Positions 45,609 through 54,749 of a stretch of 58,529 nt of DNA are shown here, piece by piece. The position numbers were made by a program, and so were the translations under genes. The notes beneath the pieces were generated by a model. It worked only from the letters and a program-made list of their open reading frames with translations. It had not been told where the DNA came from and made no database searches. Positions within the stretch are counted from its first letter, which is position 1. Each line of letters starts with the position of its first letter. The stretch is from Bacillus rhizoplanae (GTDB taxonomy: Bacteria; Bacillota; Bacilli; Bacillales; Bacillaceae_G): contig NZ_CAKJTI010000022.1 in the NCBI RefSeq assembly GCF_917563915.1, forward strand, positions 1 through 58,529, in the 5' to 3' direction.

Positions 45609-46409
45609 TTGTTGCATACTCTTAAACGATACTCATTCTTATACATTGTCTATTTTAAGCAACACTTAAAAGTTATGATGGAGTATAAAGTAGACTTTCT
45701 AATAGGAATTTCTTCGGTCTTCATTCAACAATTTGCCTCTATCTTTTTTATAAAAGTGGTATTTGATCATATTGAAACTTTGAAGGGATGGAATTTTTAT
45801 CAAATTCTCTTAATCTACGGTATTGCTTTTGCAGGAAGGGCAATTCATCATATTTTCTTTGATAATTTATGGACGATTGGATGGCAATACATTCGGACAG
45901 GAAATTTAGACCGTTTGCTTATCCGTCCTATCAACCCGCTGTTCCAAATTATAGCGGAGCGTGTTCAACAAGATGGAGTAGGACAACTTTTAATAGGGGG
46001 AATTGTTCTTTATTATTCCATTAGTAATCTAGATATTGCTATTACATTTGGAAATGTACTGATACTGATCATAATGATTATATCAAGTGGTCTCATCTTT
46101 GTTGCATTAAATCTGTTTTTTATTACTTTTTCTTTTTGGATGACAGATAGTCTCCCAGTTGTATCAGCAGTATTCAATTTAAGCGATTTTTCACGGTATC
46201 CGATTACGATTTATAATAAAGTTATAGCATTTATTTTAACGTTTATTATTCCTTACAGTTTTACATCCTTTTATCCAGCTGCCTTTTTCTTCGATAAGGG
46301 GTATAAATGGGTTTCTTTGTGTACACCATTCGTTGCTATAATACTATGTTTCATTGCTTATCGTTTCTGGAAATATGGATTAAGTGTATTCACCAGTACA
46401 GGAAGTTAA
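45609..46409 (+). CDS. ABC-2 type permease (second)
   Basis: The start is likely TTG 45609, five bases after GGGGGGTGAG; GTG 45600 would overlap that site. 266 residues, six membrane segments; COG3694-like (YKVDFLIGISSVFIQQ near the start, then GNLDRLLIRPINPLFQ). It starts 5 bases after the first permease stop. The unit probably ends here, since what follows is a gene fragment. Confidence 0.85.
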   Translation: MLHTLKRYSFLYIVYFKQHLKVMMEYKVDFLIGISSVFIQQFASIFFIKVVFDHIETLKGWNFYQILLIYGIAFAGRAIHHIFFDNLWTIGWQYIRTGNLDRLLIRPINPLFQIIAERVQQDGVGQLLIGGIVLYYSISNLDIAITFGNVLILIIMIISSGLIFVALNLFFITFSFWMTDSLPVVSAVFNLSDFSRYPITIYNKVIAFILTFIIPYSFTSFYPAAFFFDKGYKWVSLCTPFVAIILCFIAYRFWKYGLSVFTSTGS

Positions 46410-46611
46410 TTTTAAGAACCCTCCTGAAGTAACTACAAATTTATTTCCAAATTTGAAGAATGACCCTGGTGAATATGCAAGAAAGTCGATTGGAAATGCA
46501 ATTCTTGATATTTCTAAAAAACATCAAGAATTAATTCGAAAGGAGTTAAATAATTGGAACTCTAAAGAGCCATTTGTATTATTTACTTATCAAATTGCAA
46601 GTCGTCATTAG
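46405..46611 (+). pseudogene. C-terminal fragment of a DNA alkylation repair (AlkD/HEAT) protein
   Basis: One frame reads NPPEVTTNLFPNLKNDPGEY then ARKSIGNAILDISKKHQELI, and ends FVLFTYQIASRH. VRKS-GNxLxDISKxH is typical of AlkD-like HEAT-repeat DNA glycosylases. No ribosome binding site or N-terminus is present and the frame runs out of the ABC permease 3' end. Only about 65 residues remain. Confidence 0.6.
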
Positions 46612-46672
46612 ATTTATTAGCTTAATGGGCATAGTTTTTTATATTACAAATGTGATGTGAAAACTAAGAAAT

Positions 46673-46705
46673 GAGAGCCCTAACTCATTTGTAGTTAGGG
46701 CTCTC
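46673..46705. terminator. bidirectional terminator before kimA 3' end
   Basis: GAGAGCCCTAACT and AGTTAGGGCTCTC form a perfect 13-bp stem between convergent units. Confidence 0.9.
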
Positions 46706-46745
46706 GTTTTTATAAAAGGATAGAAAAATTTCAATATCGTATATT

Positions 46746-48569
46746 CTATTTCTTAAATCGAAACGGAACAGTTGAAACAATAACATTCTTTTTATATAAA
46801 AGGTATACCCTTAATAAAACACTTGATTGGTTGTGTAAGATGTTATGCCAACTTTTTTTTGTTATAAACTGTGGAATTAAAACAGTAACTGAATGATGGT
46901 TTTCCTGCGCTTTTTCTTGAATCATAGCTACTAGTTTTGTTATAGGTCTCATTAAGCTTCTGTAAGAAGAAACTACTGTAATAAGACGAACATCTGGTTT
47001 CCATTCTTTCCATTTTTGTTGCATTTTTATTTCACTTTCTTTGTCGAAGGCTACATATACGGCGATGACATTATCACCAATAGCCTCGGCATAATTAATG
47101 GATTGTTCGACTACTTTTGTGATTCCTGCAACGGGTACGATGACAATGTTTCCTTCAAATTTGTGAGAAACTGCATTTGGATCGATACGTAGTTGTTCTC
47201 CAACGGAATCGTAATGTTTATAAATACGATGACAGGTGTACACAATAATTGGCAGGAATATAACGACAGACCATACTTGTGTAAACTTTGTGATAAAGAA
47301 AATCAGTAATACAGATAGTGAAATAAGCGCCCCTACTAAATTTGTTAGTAATTTAGGTAACCATCCTTTTGGTTTTTCGCGTAACCATTTTACAATCATT
47401 CCTGTTTGCGACAAGGTGAAAGGAAGGAATACACCAACTGCGTATAGTGGGATGAGTTGCTCTGTTTTTCCTTGAAACGCAATAATTAATATAATAGAAG
47501 CGATTCCTAATGTCATAATTCCATTTGAATATCCTAAGCGATCACCGCGCATTAAAAACATGCGAGGCATGTATTTATCTGATGCTAGGTTGTAAGCTAA
47601 TAATGGGAATGCGGAGAATCCTGTATTAGCAGCTAATACTAAAATAAGGGCAGTTGTTCCTTGAATAAAGTAGTAAACATAATTTCTTCCGAATATATCT
47701 GATGCAATTTGAGATACAACGGTCTCATTAGGTTTCGGAGCAATACCGTACCAATATGCCAAAACAGTGATTCCGGTAAATAAGACTGCAAGAATGGCTC
47801 CCATCATAACTAATGTATTGGCTGCATTTTTAGCAGCAGGTTCTTTAAAATTGGGAATAGCATTTGAAATAGCTTCTACCCCTGTTAATGCAGAACATCC
47901 AGATGAGAATGCTTTTAATAAAAAGAATAATGTAACGCCCGGTACTGCAGTACCAATAGGTGTATGTAAAGTTGCTGGCGCTTGTCCAGTTACAATTTTA
48001 AACACTCCAACAGTAATTAATAAAATGAGTGCTAATACGAAGAGATAAACAGGATAAGCTAGAATAGAAGCAGATTCTGTTATTCCTCTAAGGTTGAGAA
48101 TTGTAATGAAAATAACAAGTATTATAGCTATAGGAACGGTGTACTGATGTAAAACTGGGAACGCAGATGTAATGGCATCTGTCCCAGCTGACACACTTAC
48201 AGCTACGGTAAGGATATAATCTACCAGTAGGGATCCACCAGCTATGAGCCCAGCATTTATACCTAAATTTGTTTTAGAAACAACGTAAGCCCCTCCTCCT
48301 TGTGGATAGGCATTAATAATTTGTCGGTATGATAAAATAAGCGCTGTTAATAGAATAAGAACCCCGATTGCAATTGGAATGGAATACCAAAAGGCAATCG
48401 ATCCAAGTGTTGTAAGAACAAGTAAAATTTGTTCCGTTCCATACGCAACAGAAGAAAGAGCATCAGATGAAAGAATAGCTAATGCCTTTAGTTTGTTTAA
48501 TTTTTGTTCACCTAGGGCGTTTGATTTAAGAGGTCTACCAATTAAAAACCTTTTGAATGATGAAAACAT
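46746..48569 (-). CDS. kimA: potassium importer KimA (APC superfamily)
   Basis: High-affinity K+/H+ symporter regulated by c-di-AMP in B. subtilis (formerly YdaO). ATG at 48569 gives 607 residues, the same length as B. subtilis KimA, with nearly the same start (SSFKRFLIGRPLKS) and end (VPFRFKK). SSDALSSVAYGTEQIL and YPQGGGAYVVSK occur in the first helices. The C-terminal 140 residues form a universal-stress-like cytosolic domain (NIVIVPVAGITKVVEQSINY). I see no ydaO-type c-di-AMP riboswitch in the upstream 370 bases. Confidence 0.95.
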   Translation of the reverse strand: MFSSFKRFLIGRPLKSNALGEQKLNKLKALAILSSDALSSVAYGTEQILLVLTTLGSIAFWYSIPIAIGVLILLTALILSYRQIINAYPQGGGAYVVSKTNLGINAGLIAGGSLLVDYILTVAVSVSAGTDAITSAFPVLHQYTVPIAIILVIFITILNLRGITESASILAYPVYLFVLALILLITVGVFKIVTGQAPATLHTPIGTAVPGVTLFFLLKAFSSGCSALTGVEAISNAIPNFKEPAAKNAANTLVMMGAILAVLFTGITVLAYWYGIAPKPNETVVSQIASDIFGRNYVYYFIQGTTALILVLAANTGFSAFPLLAYNLASDKYMPRMFLMRGDRLGYSNGIMTLGIASIILIIAFQGKTEQLIPLYAVGVFLPFTLSQTGMIVKWLREKPKGWLPKLLTNLVGALISLSVLLIFFITKFTQVWSVVIFLPIIVYTCHRIYKHYDSVGEQLRIDPNAVSHKFEGNIVIVPVAGITKVVEQSINYAEAIGDNVIAVYVAFDKESEIKMQQKWKEWKPDVRLITVVSSYRSLMRPITKLVAMIQEKAQENHHSVTVLIPQFITKKSWHNILHNQSSVLLRVYLLYKKNVIVSTVPFRFKK

Positions 48570-48941
48570 GGATGCACCACCAATATATAAATTTTCCAAT
48601 GAACAGAATATCACAATTGATAGCGAGTGAATAGATATTTTTATTATGAATTCTTTATCCTTTAATAATAAATTGAAAAAACAGTGACAGAATGGTTTTT
48701 ACTAATGGGGATATTGCGTCATTTAAATCAAGGAACAAAGCGCTCTTAGCACAGATAATTTCAATAAAGTTCTTTTTTGATTACTTTTTAGAAACTATAA
48801 ATAAGCAAAGTATCAAAGATATATTACCTAAAGTAAATGGTATAGCTTGTGATACATGTTAGCATTCTGGCATATCTATACCCAAAACACTGAAAAGTAG
48901 GTTAAAATAATGTTAATTGTTTGAAAAAGGGGGATTCTATT
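48570..48941. other. divergent intergenic region of kimA and ppk2
   Basis: AT-rich, with weak inverted stretches such as AGCGCTCTTAGC. No recognisable riboswitch core (no c-di-AMP motif) or reading frame is seen. Promoters are not certain. Confidence 0.5.
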
Positions 48942-49736
48942 ATGAAAAAAGATCGTCTTGCAAAAGTAGATTTAACCAAAAAAATTGAATCGAAACAAAA
49001 ATATAATAAGAAGCTTGAAAAGTATCAAATGCGTTTACTAGCGTTGCAGCAGATTTTACGAGAAGAAAAAATAGCTGTTATTTTGGCCATGGAAGGATGG
49101 GATGCTGCTGGAAAGGGGGGAGCAATTAAACGAATTACCGAGCACCTTGATCCGCGTGGACTGCAAGTAAATCCAATTGGTGCGCCTGCCCCTCATGAAA
49201 AACGTTATCATTATCTGCAACGATTCTGGCGGAAAATCCCGCAATATGGCCAAATCACTATTTTCGATCGCTCTTGGTATGGTCGTGTATTGGTTGAACG
49301 CGTAGAGGATTTCGCTATAAAGGAAGAGTGGACTAGAGCATATGATGAAATCAATGATTTTGAAAAACTATTAACAGATGATCATTACATAGTAGCGAAA
49401 TTTTTCTATCATATTAGCAAAGATGAACAGTTAGCAAGATTTAAAGAGCGAGAGCAAAATCCTCTTAAGAAATGGAAAATTACAGATGAAGATTGGCGCA
49501 ATCGCGAAAAGTGGGATGAATATGTCGAGGCAATGGAAGATATGTTTGAAAAAACAGATAAACCGAATGCAAGATGGAATATTATACCTGGCAATGATAA
49601 AATGTATGCGCGTGTGAAAACATTGAAAGTAATAATTTCATTAATTGAGGACTATTTCTTAGAACATGGCATAGAACTGCCATCATACTATCATGAAATG
49701 AAAGAAGCAAAGCAAGAGGAAACTGAACAAGTGTAA
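48942..49736 (+). CDS. polyphosphate kinase 2 family protein
   Basis: Uses polyphosphate to phosphorylate nucleoside mono- or diphosphates. ATG at 48942 follows GGGGGATTC closely and gives 264 residues, a short single-domain PPK2. Walker A is EGWDAAGKGGAIK near 46, Walker B is FDRSWYGRVLVERVE near 110, and the lid carries NPLKKWKITDEDW. Class (ADP- or AMP-preferring) cannot be set here. It is divergent from kimA. Confidence 0.9.
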   Translation: MKKDRLAKVDLTKKIESKQKYNKKLEKYQMRLLALQQILREEKIAVILAMEGWDAAGKGGAIKRITEHLDPRGLQVNPIGAPAPHEKRYHYLQRFWRKIPQYGQITIFDRSWYGRVLVERVEDFAIKEEWTRAYDEINDFEKLLTDDHYIVAKFFYHISKDEQLARFKEREQNPLKKWKITDEDWRNREKWDEYVEAMEDMFEKTDKPNARWNIIPGNDKMYARVKTLKVIISLIEDYFLEHGIELPSYYHEMKEAKQEETEQV

Positions 49737-49951
49737 GATATAAGTCGTTAAATTTGTGTAGGATGAATCCTTTTAACTGATTGTAGTATTACTTTATATA
49801 CATATAAAGTGGTAGCTAAGTGCTCATCGAATCCAAGTAGTTCTCTTTCATTTGTTATAGGAGTATTCATAATAAGACGTATGCGCAAAAAATGATGAAT
49901 AAAATAGAAAAATAACGATTTTTTTTATGCTAGTAAATGGAGTTTATTATT

Positions 49952-49979
49952 GTGTCAGCTATATAACTGTGCTAAAATT
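49952..49979 (+). promoter_or_regulatory. likely promoter of the hflX leader
   Basis: TTGTGT (49952-49957) and CTAAAAT (49973-49979) suit a sigma-A promoter (spacing about 16). Transcription would start near 49985, giving a leader of roughly 390 bases before hflX. Confidence 0.45.
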
Positions 49980-50011
49980 TATGTAACTTTTAATGAACGG
50001 AGGGGTCTCCT

Positions 50012-50053
50012 TTGATCTTAATCAGATTACGTCTCAATACTTTGTGCCGATAA
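50012..50053 (+). CDS. 13-residue leader peptide upstream of hflX
   Basis: GGAGGGG (49999-50005) precedes TTG at 50012 by 6 bases. The frame encodes MILIRLRLNTLCR and stops at TAA. The internal Arg-Leu-Arg (R-x-R) motif is the kind that stalls ribosomes with macrolides in Erm-type leader peptides (for example the MRLR of ErmDL). A second frame (ATG 49993, 22 codons) overlaps but has no ribosome binding site. No direct proof of translation is available. Confidence 0.55.
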   Translation: MILIRLRLNTLCR

Positions 50054-50141
50054 TTGAATAGCGCTCAAAGGCTCTGTCTGTGTGCAGAGTGAATGGGATT
50101 GGTCTGTCTCTTTAAAGGAACCCTATTAAACTTATATGTGA

Positions 50142-50173
50142 AAAGAGGGAGGGACGAATACGCCCTCTTTTTG
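50142..50173 (+). terminator. first leader terminator of hflX
   Basis: AAAGAGGG and CCCTCTTT arms around AGGGACGAATACG, followed by TTG and TTTT. Confidence 0.8.
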
Positions 50174-50319
50174 TTTTGCCTTTAAAAACAGAATGATATG
50201 ATGCATGTATACAAACATTTCTTAGAATTGGTGTATCATGCTGGATTTGACGACCATTGAACAAGCCGGCAGCGATGCTTTTTATGTTTATTTGTCGTGC
50301 TTTCATCCGTTTATAAAAA

Positions 50320-50350
50320 ACACAGGCAGTAGCTTGTGTTTTTTATTTTG
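50320..50350 (+). terminator. second leader terminator, 29 bases before hflX
   Basis: ACACAGGC-AGTA-GCTTGTGT (one G-U pair) precedes TTTTTATTTT. It stands directly in front of the hflX ribosome binding site (GGAGG at 50365). Confidence 0.85.
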
Positions 50351-50378
50351 CGCGTAATCGAAATGGAGGAATAAATAT

Positions 50379-51641
50379 ATGGAAAAGTTAGTACAAAAAG
50401 CAATATTAGTCGGAGTGAATTTAAATAATCAAAGTGATTTTGAATATTCGATGGAAGAGTTAGCGAATTTAGCGGAAGCATGCGATGTGGAAGTGGTAGG
50501 GCAAGTTACACAAAATTTACATCGTGTGAACCCATCTCATTATATTGGAACAGGTAAAATTGAAGAAGTGTCAGCGTTCGTGAAAGAAGCCGATGCGAAT
50601 ATGGTGATTTTCAACGATGAGTTATCGCCTTCACAAATCCGAAATTTAGAAGAGGATTTAGAGTGTAAAGTGATTGATCGTACAATTTTAATTTTAGATA
50701 TTTTTGCGCAGCGTGCAAAGACAAAAGAAGCACAATTACAGGTTGAAGTCGCGCATTTACAATATATGATGCCGCGTTTAATTGGTCTTCGCGAATCGCT
50801 TGGAAGACAAAGCGGCGGTGTTGGTACGAGAAACAAAGGTGTCGGGGAAAAGAAACTAGAGCTTGATCGCCGTAAGATTGAGGAGCAAATTGCAGCGCTA
50901 AATAAAGAACTAGAAGCACTTACTTTGCATCGTCAAACGCAGCGTAAACAACGTAAGAAAAATGAAGTACCTGTTGTGTCGTTAGTAGGATATACGAACG
51001 CTGGTAAATCAACAACGATGAATGCGATGCTTGAAATGTTTAACGGATCTGAAGAAAAACAAGTCTTTGAGAAAGATATGTTGTTTGCGACGCTCGAAAC
51101 AGCTGTGCGAAATATTCAATTGCCAGATAACAAATCATTTTTATTAACAGATACAGTTGGTTTCGTTAGTAAATTGCCGCATCATCTTGTGAAAGCATTC
51201 CGTTCGACGTTAGAAGAAGTAGCGGAGGCTGATTTACTCATTCATGTTGTGGATTATGCGAATCCAAACTATGAGCATCTCATTGATATTACAAATCAAA
51301 CGTTAAAACAAATCGGTGTTGAAAATATCCCAACGATTTATGCTTATAATAAAGCGGATGTTATGGAAATTGAAATTCCAAAGGTGCAAGATAATCGTGT
51401 ATATTTGTCGGCTAAACAAAAAGTAGGTATGGATGAACTTGTACAAATGATTTGTACACAAATTTATCAAGATTATATACAATGTGAAATGTTAATTCCT
51501 TATGATCAAGGACAGCTAATTTCTTATTTTAACGAACATGCTCATGTTTTATCGACAGACTATGAAAATGAAGGTACGAAGATTACTGTGGAATGTAAAA
51601 CAAGTGATTTTGAAAAATATAAAAAGTATGTAATACGCTAA
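50379..51641 (+). CDS. hflX: GTPase HflX (ribosome-splitting factor)
   Basis: Binds 50S and splits stalled ribosomes; a divergent relative (HflXr) gives macrolide/lincosamide resistance in Listeria. 420 residues: N-terminal HflX domain, a glycine-rich linker with GRQSGGVGTRNKGVGEKK near 147, a coiled helix pair, and the G domain with GYTNAGKST near 208, DTVGFVSKLP near 252 and NKAD near 326. GGAGG precedes ATG. The surrounding genes are not the ynbB-glnR-glnA set next to B. subtilis hflX (ynbA), so this may be a second paralog. Confidence 0.93.
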   Translation: MEKLVQKAILVGVNLNNQSDFEYSMEELANLAEACDVEVVGQVTQNLHRVNPSHYIGTGKIEEVSAFVKEADANMVIFNDELSPSQIRNLEEDLECKVIDRTILILDIFAQRAKTKEAQLQVEVAHLQYMMPRLIGLRESLGRQSGGVGTRNKGVGEKKLELDRRKIEEQIAALNKELEALTLHRQTQRKQRKKNEVPVVSLVGYTNAGKSTTMNAMLEMFNGSEEKQVFEKDMLFATLETAVRNIQLPDNKSFLLTDTVGFVSKLPHHLVKAFRSTLEEVAEADLLIHVVDYANPNYEHLIDITNQTLKQIGVENIPTIYAYNKADVMEIEIPKVQDNRVYLSAKQKVGMDELVQMICTQIYQDYIQCEMLIPYDQGQLISYFNEHAHVLSTDYENEGTKITVECKTSDFEKYKKYVIR

Positions 51642-51665
51642 AGGGTTCGTTTGAAATATGAAGAG

Positions 51666-51692
51666 AAGAGTTGCTGTATAGCAACTCTTTTT
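51666..51692. terminator. terminator between hflX and the GNAT gene
   Basis: AAGAGTTGC-TGTATA-GCAACTCTT is followed by TTTTT and is usable in both directions. Confidence 0.9.
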
Positions 51693-51695
51693 TCG

Positions 51696-52256
51696 TTATC
51701 TTTTCTTTGCATATACGCACGTATCTCTTAATTCAGCGTCATCTACTGATACGCTGTTATTCTCTAAAATCCCCTCTAATTTAAAACCTAATTTTTCGGG
51801 TATGGCACGACTTTTTACATTTCTTGAGTCACAGCGGATTTCCACTCGATTTGCTTGTAATTCATTAAAGGCAAAATCCATAATTCCTGTAACGGCTTCT
51901 GTCATGTATCCTTGTCCGCTAAAACGAGAATGAATCCAATAACCAATTTCAAATTTTGGAATATCCCAGTTAATACGGTGTAACCCTGAAGAAGCAACAA
52001 ATTCACCTGTCTCCTTAAGAAAAACGAGTAACCGTAAATCTTCACGTGCTAAGAATTTCACATGAGAATCTCTAATATTTGCTTCTACTTCTTGTTCCGT
52101 TTGTTCTTTTTGAGCAAAAGGCATCCAAGGTTTTAATGCTTCCATAGACTCATTAATTGCATTATGTACTTCTTTTCCGTCTCCAGGTCTTGGCATTCGT
52201 ATGAGAAGCCTCTCAGTATAAAATTCAGAAGGGAAATTTAATAATAATGGATTCAT
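51696..52256 (-). CDS. GNAT acetyltransferase, RimJ/RimL type
   Basis: Transfers an acetyl group to an N-terminal amine or small molecule. 186 residues. YTERLLIRMPRPGDGKEVH is the usual N-terminal of the RimJ/RimL branch, and the acetyl-CoA pocket motif follows in FSGQGYMTEAVTGI with RCDSRNVKSRAIPEKLGF near 150. AAGGAGCG precedes ATG. It is convergent with hflX. Substrate unknown. Confidence 0.88.
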   Translation of the reverse strand: MNPLLLNFPSEFYTERLLIRMPRPGDGKEVHNAINESMEALKPWMPFAQKEQTEQEVEANIRDSHVKFLAREDLRLLVFLKETGEFVASSGLHRINWDIPKFEIGYWIHSRFSGQGYMTEAVTGIMDFAFNELQANRVEIRCDSRNVKSRAIPEKLGFKLEGILENNSVSVDDAELRDTCVYAKKR

Positions 52257-52523
52257 GTGAAACGCTCCTTACTTGTTCTTTTATATTATGATACTTGAAT
52301 GGGGGTATATGGTAAATGGTTTTCTGAATTTTAAAAACTAATAAAAAAGGGTATTTACTAGATTTCAGCTTTTACGTGTTTTTCATACGACAGTAAGCAG
52401 AGAAGTGGAAAAAGGTGAAAAAGAGGTATAGAATAAGAAATGTTTAAAAAGTCAGAAAAATAAGCAGGTGTATGAAATATATACACAGGCTATTTTCAGC
52501 ACAGGAGGAGAGGAGCGTGTAAC

Positions 52524-53732
52524 ATGCAGGCAGCACAAAAGCCGAATGCGATGACTACACCAACGATTTACCGTATTTTATTTGCGATTAGCTTCGGTCA
52601 TTTTCTTAATGACTCGATGCAGGCAGTTGTGCCAGCGTTATTTCCAATTTTGGAAAAGTCGATGAATTTATCTTATATGCAGGTGGGGTGGATTGCATTT
52701 GCTTTGAATATGACATCATCCATTATGCAGCCGATGTTTGGGATGTATTCAGATAAGAAGCCTTCCCCGTATTTACTGCCACTTGGAATGTTCTCAAGCA
52801 TGCTTGGGATGATTGGACTTGCGTTTGCACCGAACTTTTTTATTGTTATTTTATCCGTTTTATTTATTGGACTTGGATCCGCTGTCTTTCATCCAGAAGG
52901 TGCACGTGTTGCTTATATGGCAGCAGGAGCAAAGCGTGGTTTAGCGCAATCAATTTATCAAGTAGGAGGAAATACCGGGAATTCGCTTGCGCCAATTTTT
53001 ACGGCACTCGTATTTGTACCACTTGGTCAAATCGGAACTATTTGGTTTACGGGCTTTGCGGTGGTCGGAATTGTCTTATTATACTTTGTTTCTACATGGT
53101 ATAAAGGGGAGTTAGAAAGCGGGGCTGTAAGAAGGAAGAAACGAGCTGCACTAGAAGCGGAAAGTCTAGTAATAAGCAGCCGGGTTAAGTTTGTTATTGT
53201 TTTACTTGTATTTTTAACGTTTGTTCGTTCATGGTACGGAGCAGGGATTGGAAACTTTTATCAATTTTATTTAATTGAACATTATGGACTATCTATTAAA
53301 AATGCACAGTTTTATGTGTTTGCTTTCATGATTGCCGGCGTGCTTGGAACGTTTTTTGGAGGGCCGTTAGCAGATCGGTTTGGAAAGCGAAATATTATTG
53401 TGTTTTCCATGCTCGGTTCAGCACCTCTAGCACTGCTATTGCCGCACGTTTCGCTTATTTGGGTTGTCCCGTTATTTCTCTGTATTGGATTTATTAGTTC
53501 TAGTAGTTTTAGTGTTATCGTTGTGTATGCACAGGAGCTTGTTCCTGGAAAAGTCGGTATGGTATCTGGCTTAATTGTCGGACTCGCATTTGGACTTGGA
53601 GCACTAGGAGCGGTTGTACTTGGGAAATTAGCAGATATATATAGTCTTAACTTTATTATGCTGCTATGTAGCATGTTGCCGTTAATTGGTTTATCATCAT
53701 GGTTACTGCCAAATGATCGTAAAACGATGTAG
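52524..53732 (+). CDS. Fsr-type MFS exporter
   Basis: 402 residues with 12 membrane segments. SFGHFLNDSMQAVVPALFPI near residue 20 and the GSAVFHPEGARVAYMAAG stretch near 118 are typical of the Fsr (fosmidomycin resistance) branch. AGGAGGAGAGGAG precedes ATG. cysK begins 26 bases after its stop, so the two may be co-transcribed. The substrate is not known in this organism. Confidence 0.87.
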   Translation: MQAAQKPNAMTTPTIYRILFAISFGHFLNDSMQAVVPALFPILEKSMNLSYMQVGWIAFALNMTSSIMQPMFGMYSDKKPSPYLLPLGMFSSMLGMIGLAFAPNFFIVILSVLFIGLGSAVFHPEGARVAYMAAGAKRGLAQSIYQVGGNTGNSLAPIFTALVFVPLGQIGTIWFTGFAVVGIVLLYFVSTWYKGELESGAVRRKKRAALEAESLVISSRVKFVIVLLVFLTFVRSWYGAGIGNFYQFYLIEHYGLSIKNAQFYVFAFMIAGVLGTFFGGPLADRFGKRNIIVFSMLGSAPLALLLPHVSLIWVVPLFLCIGFISSSSFSVIVVYAQELVPGKVGMVSGLIVGLAFGLGALGAVVLGKLADIYSLNFIMLLCSMLPLIGLSSWLLPNDRKTM

Positions 53733-53758
53733 AAATGGATGGAATAGGAGCCCTGAAT

Positions 53759-54676
53759 ATGAAAATATATCATAACGTTACAGAATTAATTGGAAATACA
53801 CCTGTTGTACGTTTATCTCGCATTGTTCCGGAAGATGCGGCTGATATATATGTAAAGTTAGAGATGTTTAACCCGTCACGTAGCGTAAAGGACCGTGCAG
53901 CTTATAATTTAATTCATATGGCAGAAGAAAATGGATTCATACGACCTGGTGACACAATTATTGAACCGACAAGTGGTAATACTGGAATAGGATTGGCAAT
54001 GAATGCAGCTGCGAAAGGGTATAAAACAATTCTTATTATGCCTGATAACATGTCCAAAGAGCGTATTAACTTGCTGAAGGCATACGGAGCTGAAGTAGTA
54101 TTGACGCCAGCAACTGAACGGATGCCAGGGGCAATTGCAAAGGCGCTGGAGTTGCAGCAGCAAATTCCAGGCAGCTTTATTCCGCAGCAGTTTGAGAATC
54201 AAGCAAACCCTGATATTCACCGCACTACAACAGCAGTTGAAATTTATAAACAAATGAACGGTGAGTTAGATGCATTTGTTGCAACTGCTGGAACAGGTGG
54301 AACCATTACAGGGACAGGAGAAACATTACGAGAAAAGCTTCCTAATTTATATATTGCAGTTGTGGAACCGAAAGGATCTCCCGTTTTATCAGGTGGTACT
54401 CCGGGCCCTCATAAATTAGTGGGAACAAGTCCAGGGTTCATCCCGAAAAACTTGAATACGGAGATTTATAATGAAATTATTCAAATTGCTGATGAAGACG
54501 CAATCGAGACAATGAGAAAGCTTGCGAAAGAAGAAGGGATTTTAGTTGGACCTTCATCAGGAGCTTCTGTGTTTGCTGCGATTACGCTAGCGAAAAGACT
54601 AGGTGCTGGGAAAAAAGTGTTATGTATTGCGCCAGATACAGGAGAGCGGTATTTGAGTATGGAGTTATTTGAATGA
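53759..54676 (+). CDS. cysK: cysteine synthase / O-acetylserine sulfhydrylase
   Basis: Makes cysteine from O-acetylserine and sulfide using PLP. ATG at 53759 (AGGAGC upstream) fits the usual MKIYHNVTELIGNTPVVRL start. The PLP Lys lies in PSRSVKDRAAYN, the phosphate loop in TAGTGGTITGTGE and the substrate loop in EPTSGNTGIGLAMNA. 305 residues. A second cysK-like gene elsewhere is common in Bacillus, so its exact role (CysK or a paralog) is open. Confidence 0.92.
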   Translation: MKIYHNVTELIGNTPVVRLSRIVPEDAADIYVKLEMFNPSRSVKDRAAYNLIHMAEENGFIRPGDTIIEPTSGNTGIGLAMNAAAKGYKTILIMPDNMSKERINLLKAYGAEVVLTPATERMPGAIAKALELQQQIPGSFIPQQFENQANPDIHRTTTAVEIYKQMNGELDAFVATAGTGGTITGTGETLREKLPNLYIAVVEPKGSPVLSGGTPGPHKLVGTSPGFIPKNLNTEIYNEIIQIADEDAIETMRKLAKEEGILVGPSSGASVFAAITLAKRLGAGKKVLCIAPDTGERYLSMELFE

Positions 54677-54684
54677 TTGCTATG

Positions 54685-54717
54685 GAGGATGTATATGAGA
54701 TATACATCCTCTTTTTC
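54685..54717 (+). terminator. terminator after cysK
   Basis: GAGGATGTATAT-GAG-ATATACATCCTC, a 12-bp perfect stem, then TTTTTC. Confidence 0.9.
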
Positions 54718-54749
54718 TATTTGTTACATATGTAGCATCTTGGATTCTT

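Larger units (their letters stand above)
50054..50378 (+). promoter_or_regulatory. structured leader (attenuator-like) of hflX
   Basis: After the leader peptide come a hairpin GCTCTG/CAGAGT (about 50072-50091), a stretch able to pair AAAGGAACCC with GGGGTCTCCTTT in the peptide region, and two Rho-independent terminators (50142-50173 and 50320-50350). Terminators between promoter and gene imply conditional read-through. Confidence 0.6.

Noticed and set aside
48570-48941. Possible c-di-AMP (ydaO) riboswitch before kimA
   Set aside because: B. subtilis kimA has one, but I find none of its conserved blocks in either strand here, so it is not called.
49993-50061. 22-codon frame (ATG 49993) as the hflX leader peptide
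   Set aside because: No ribosome binding site precedes it, whereas the overlapping TTG frame has GGAGGGG at ideal spacing.
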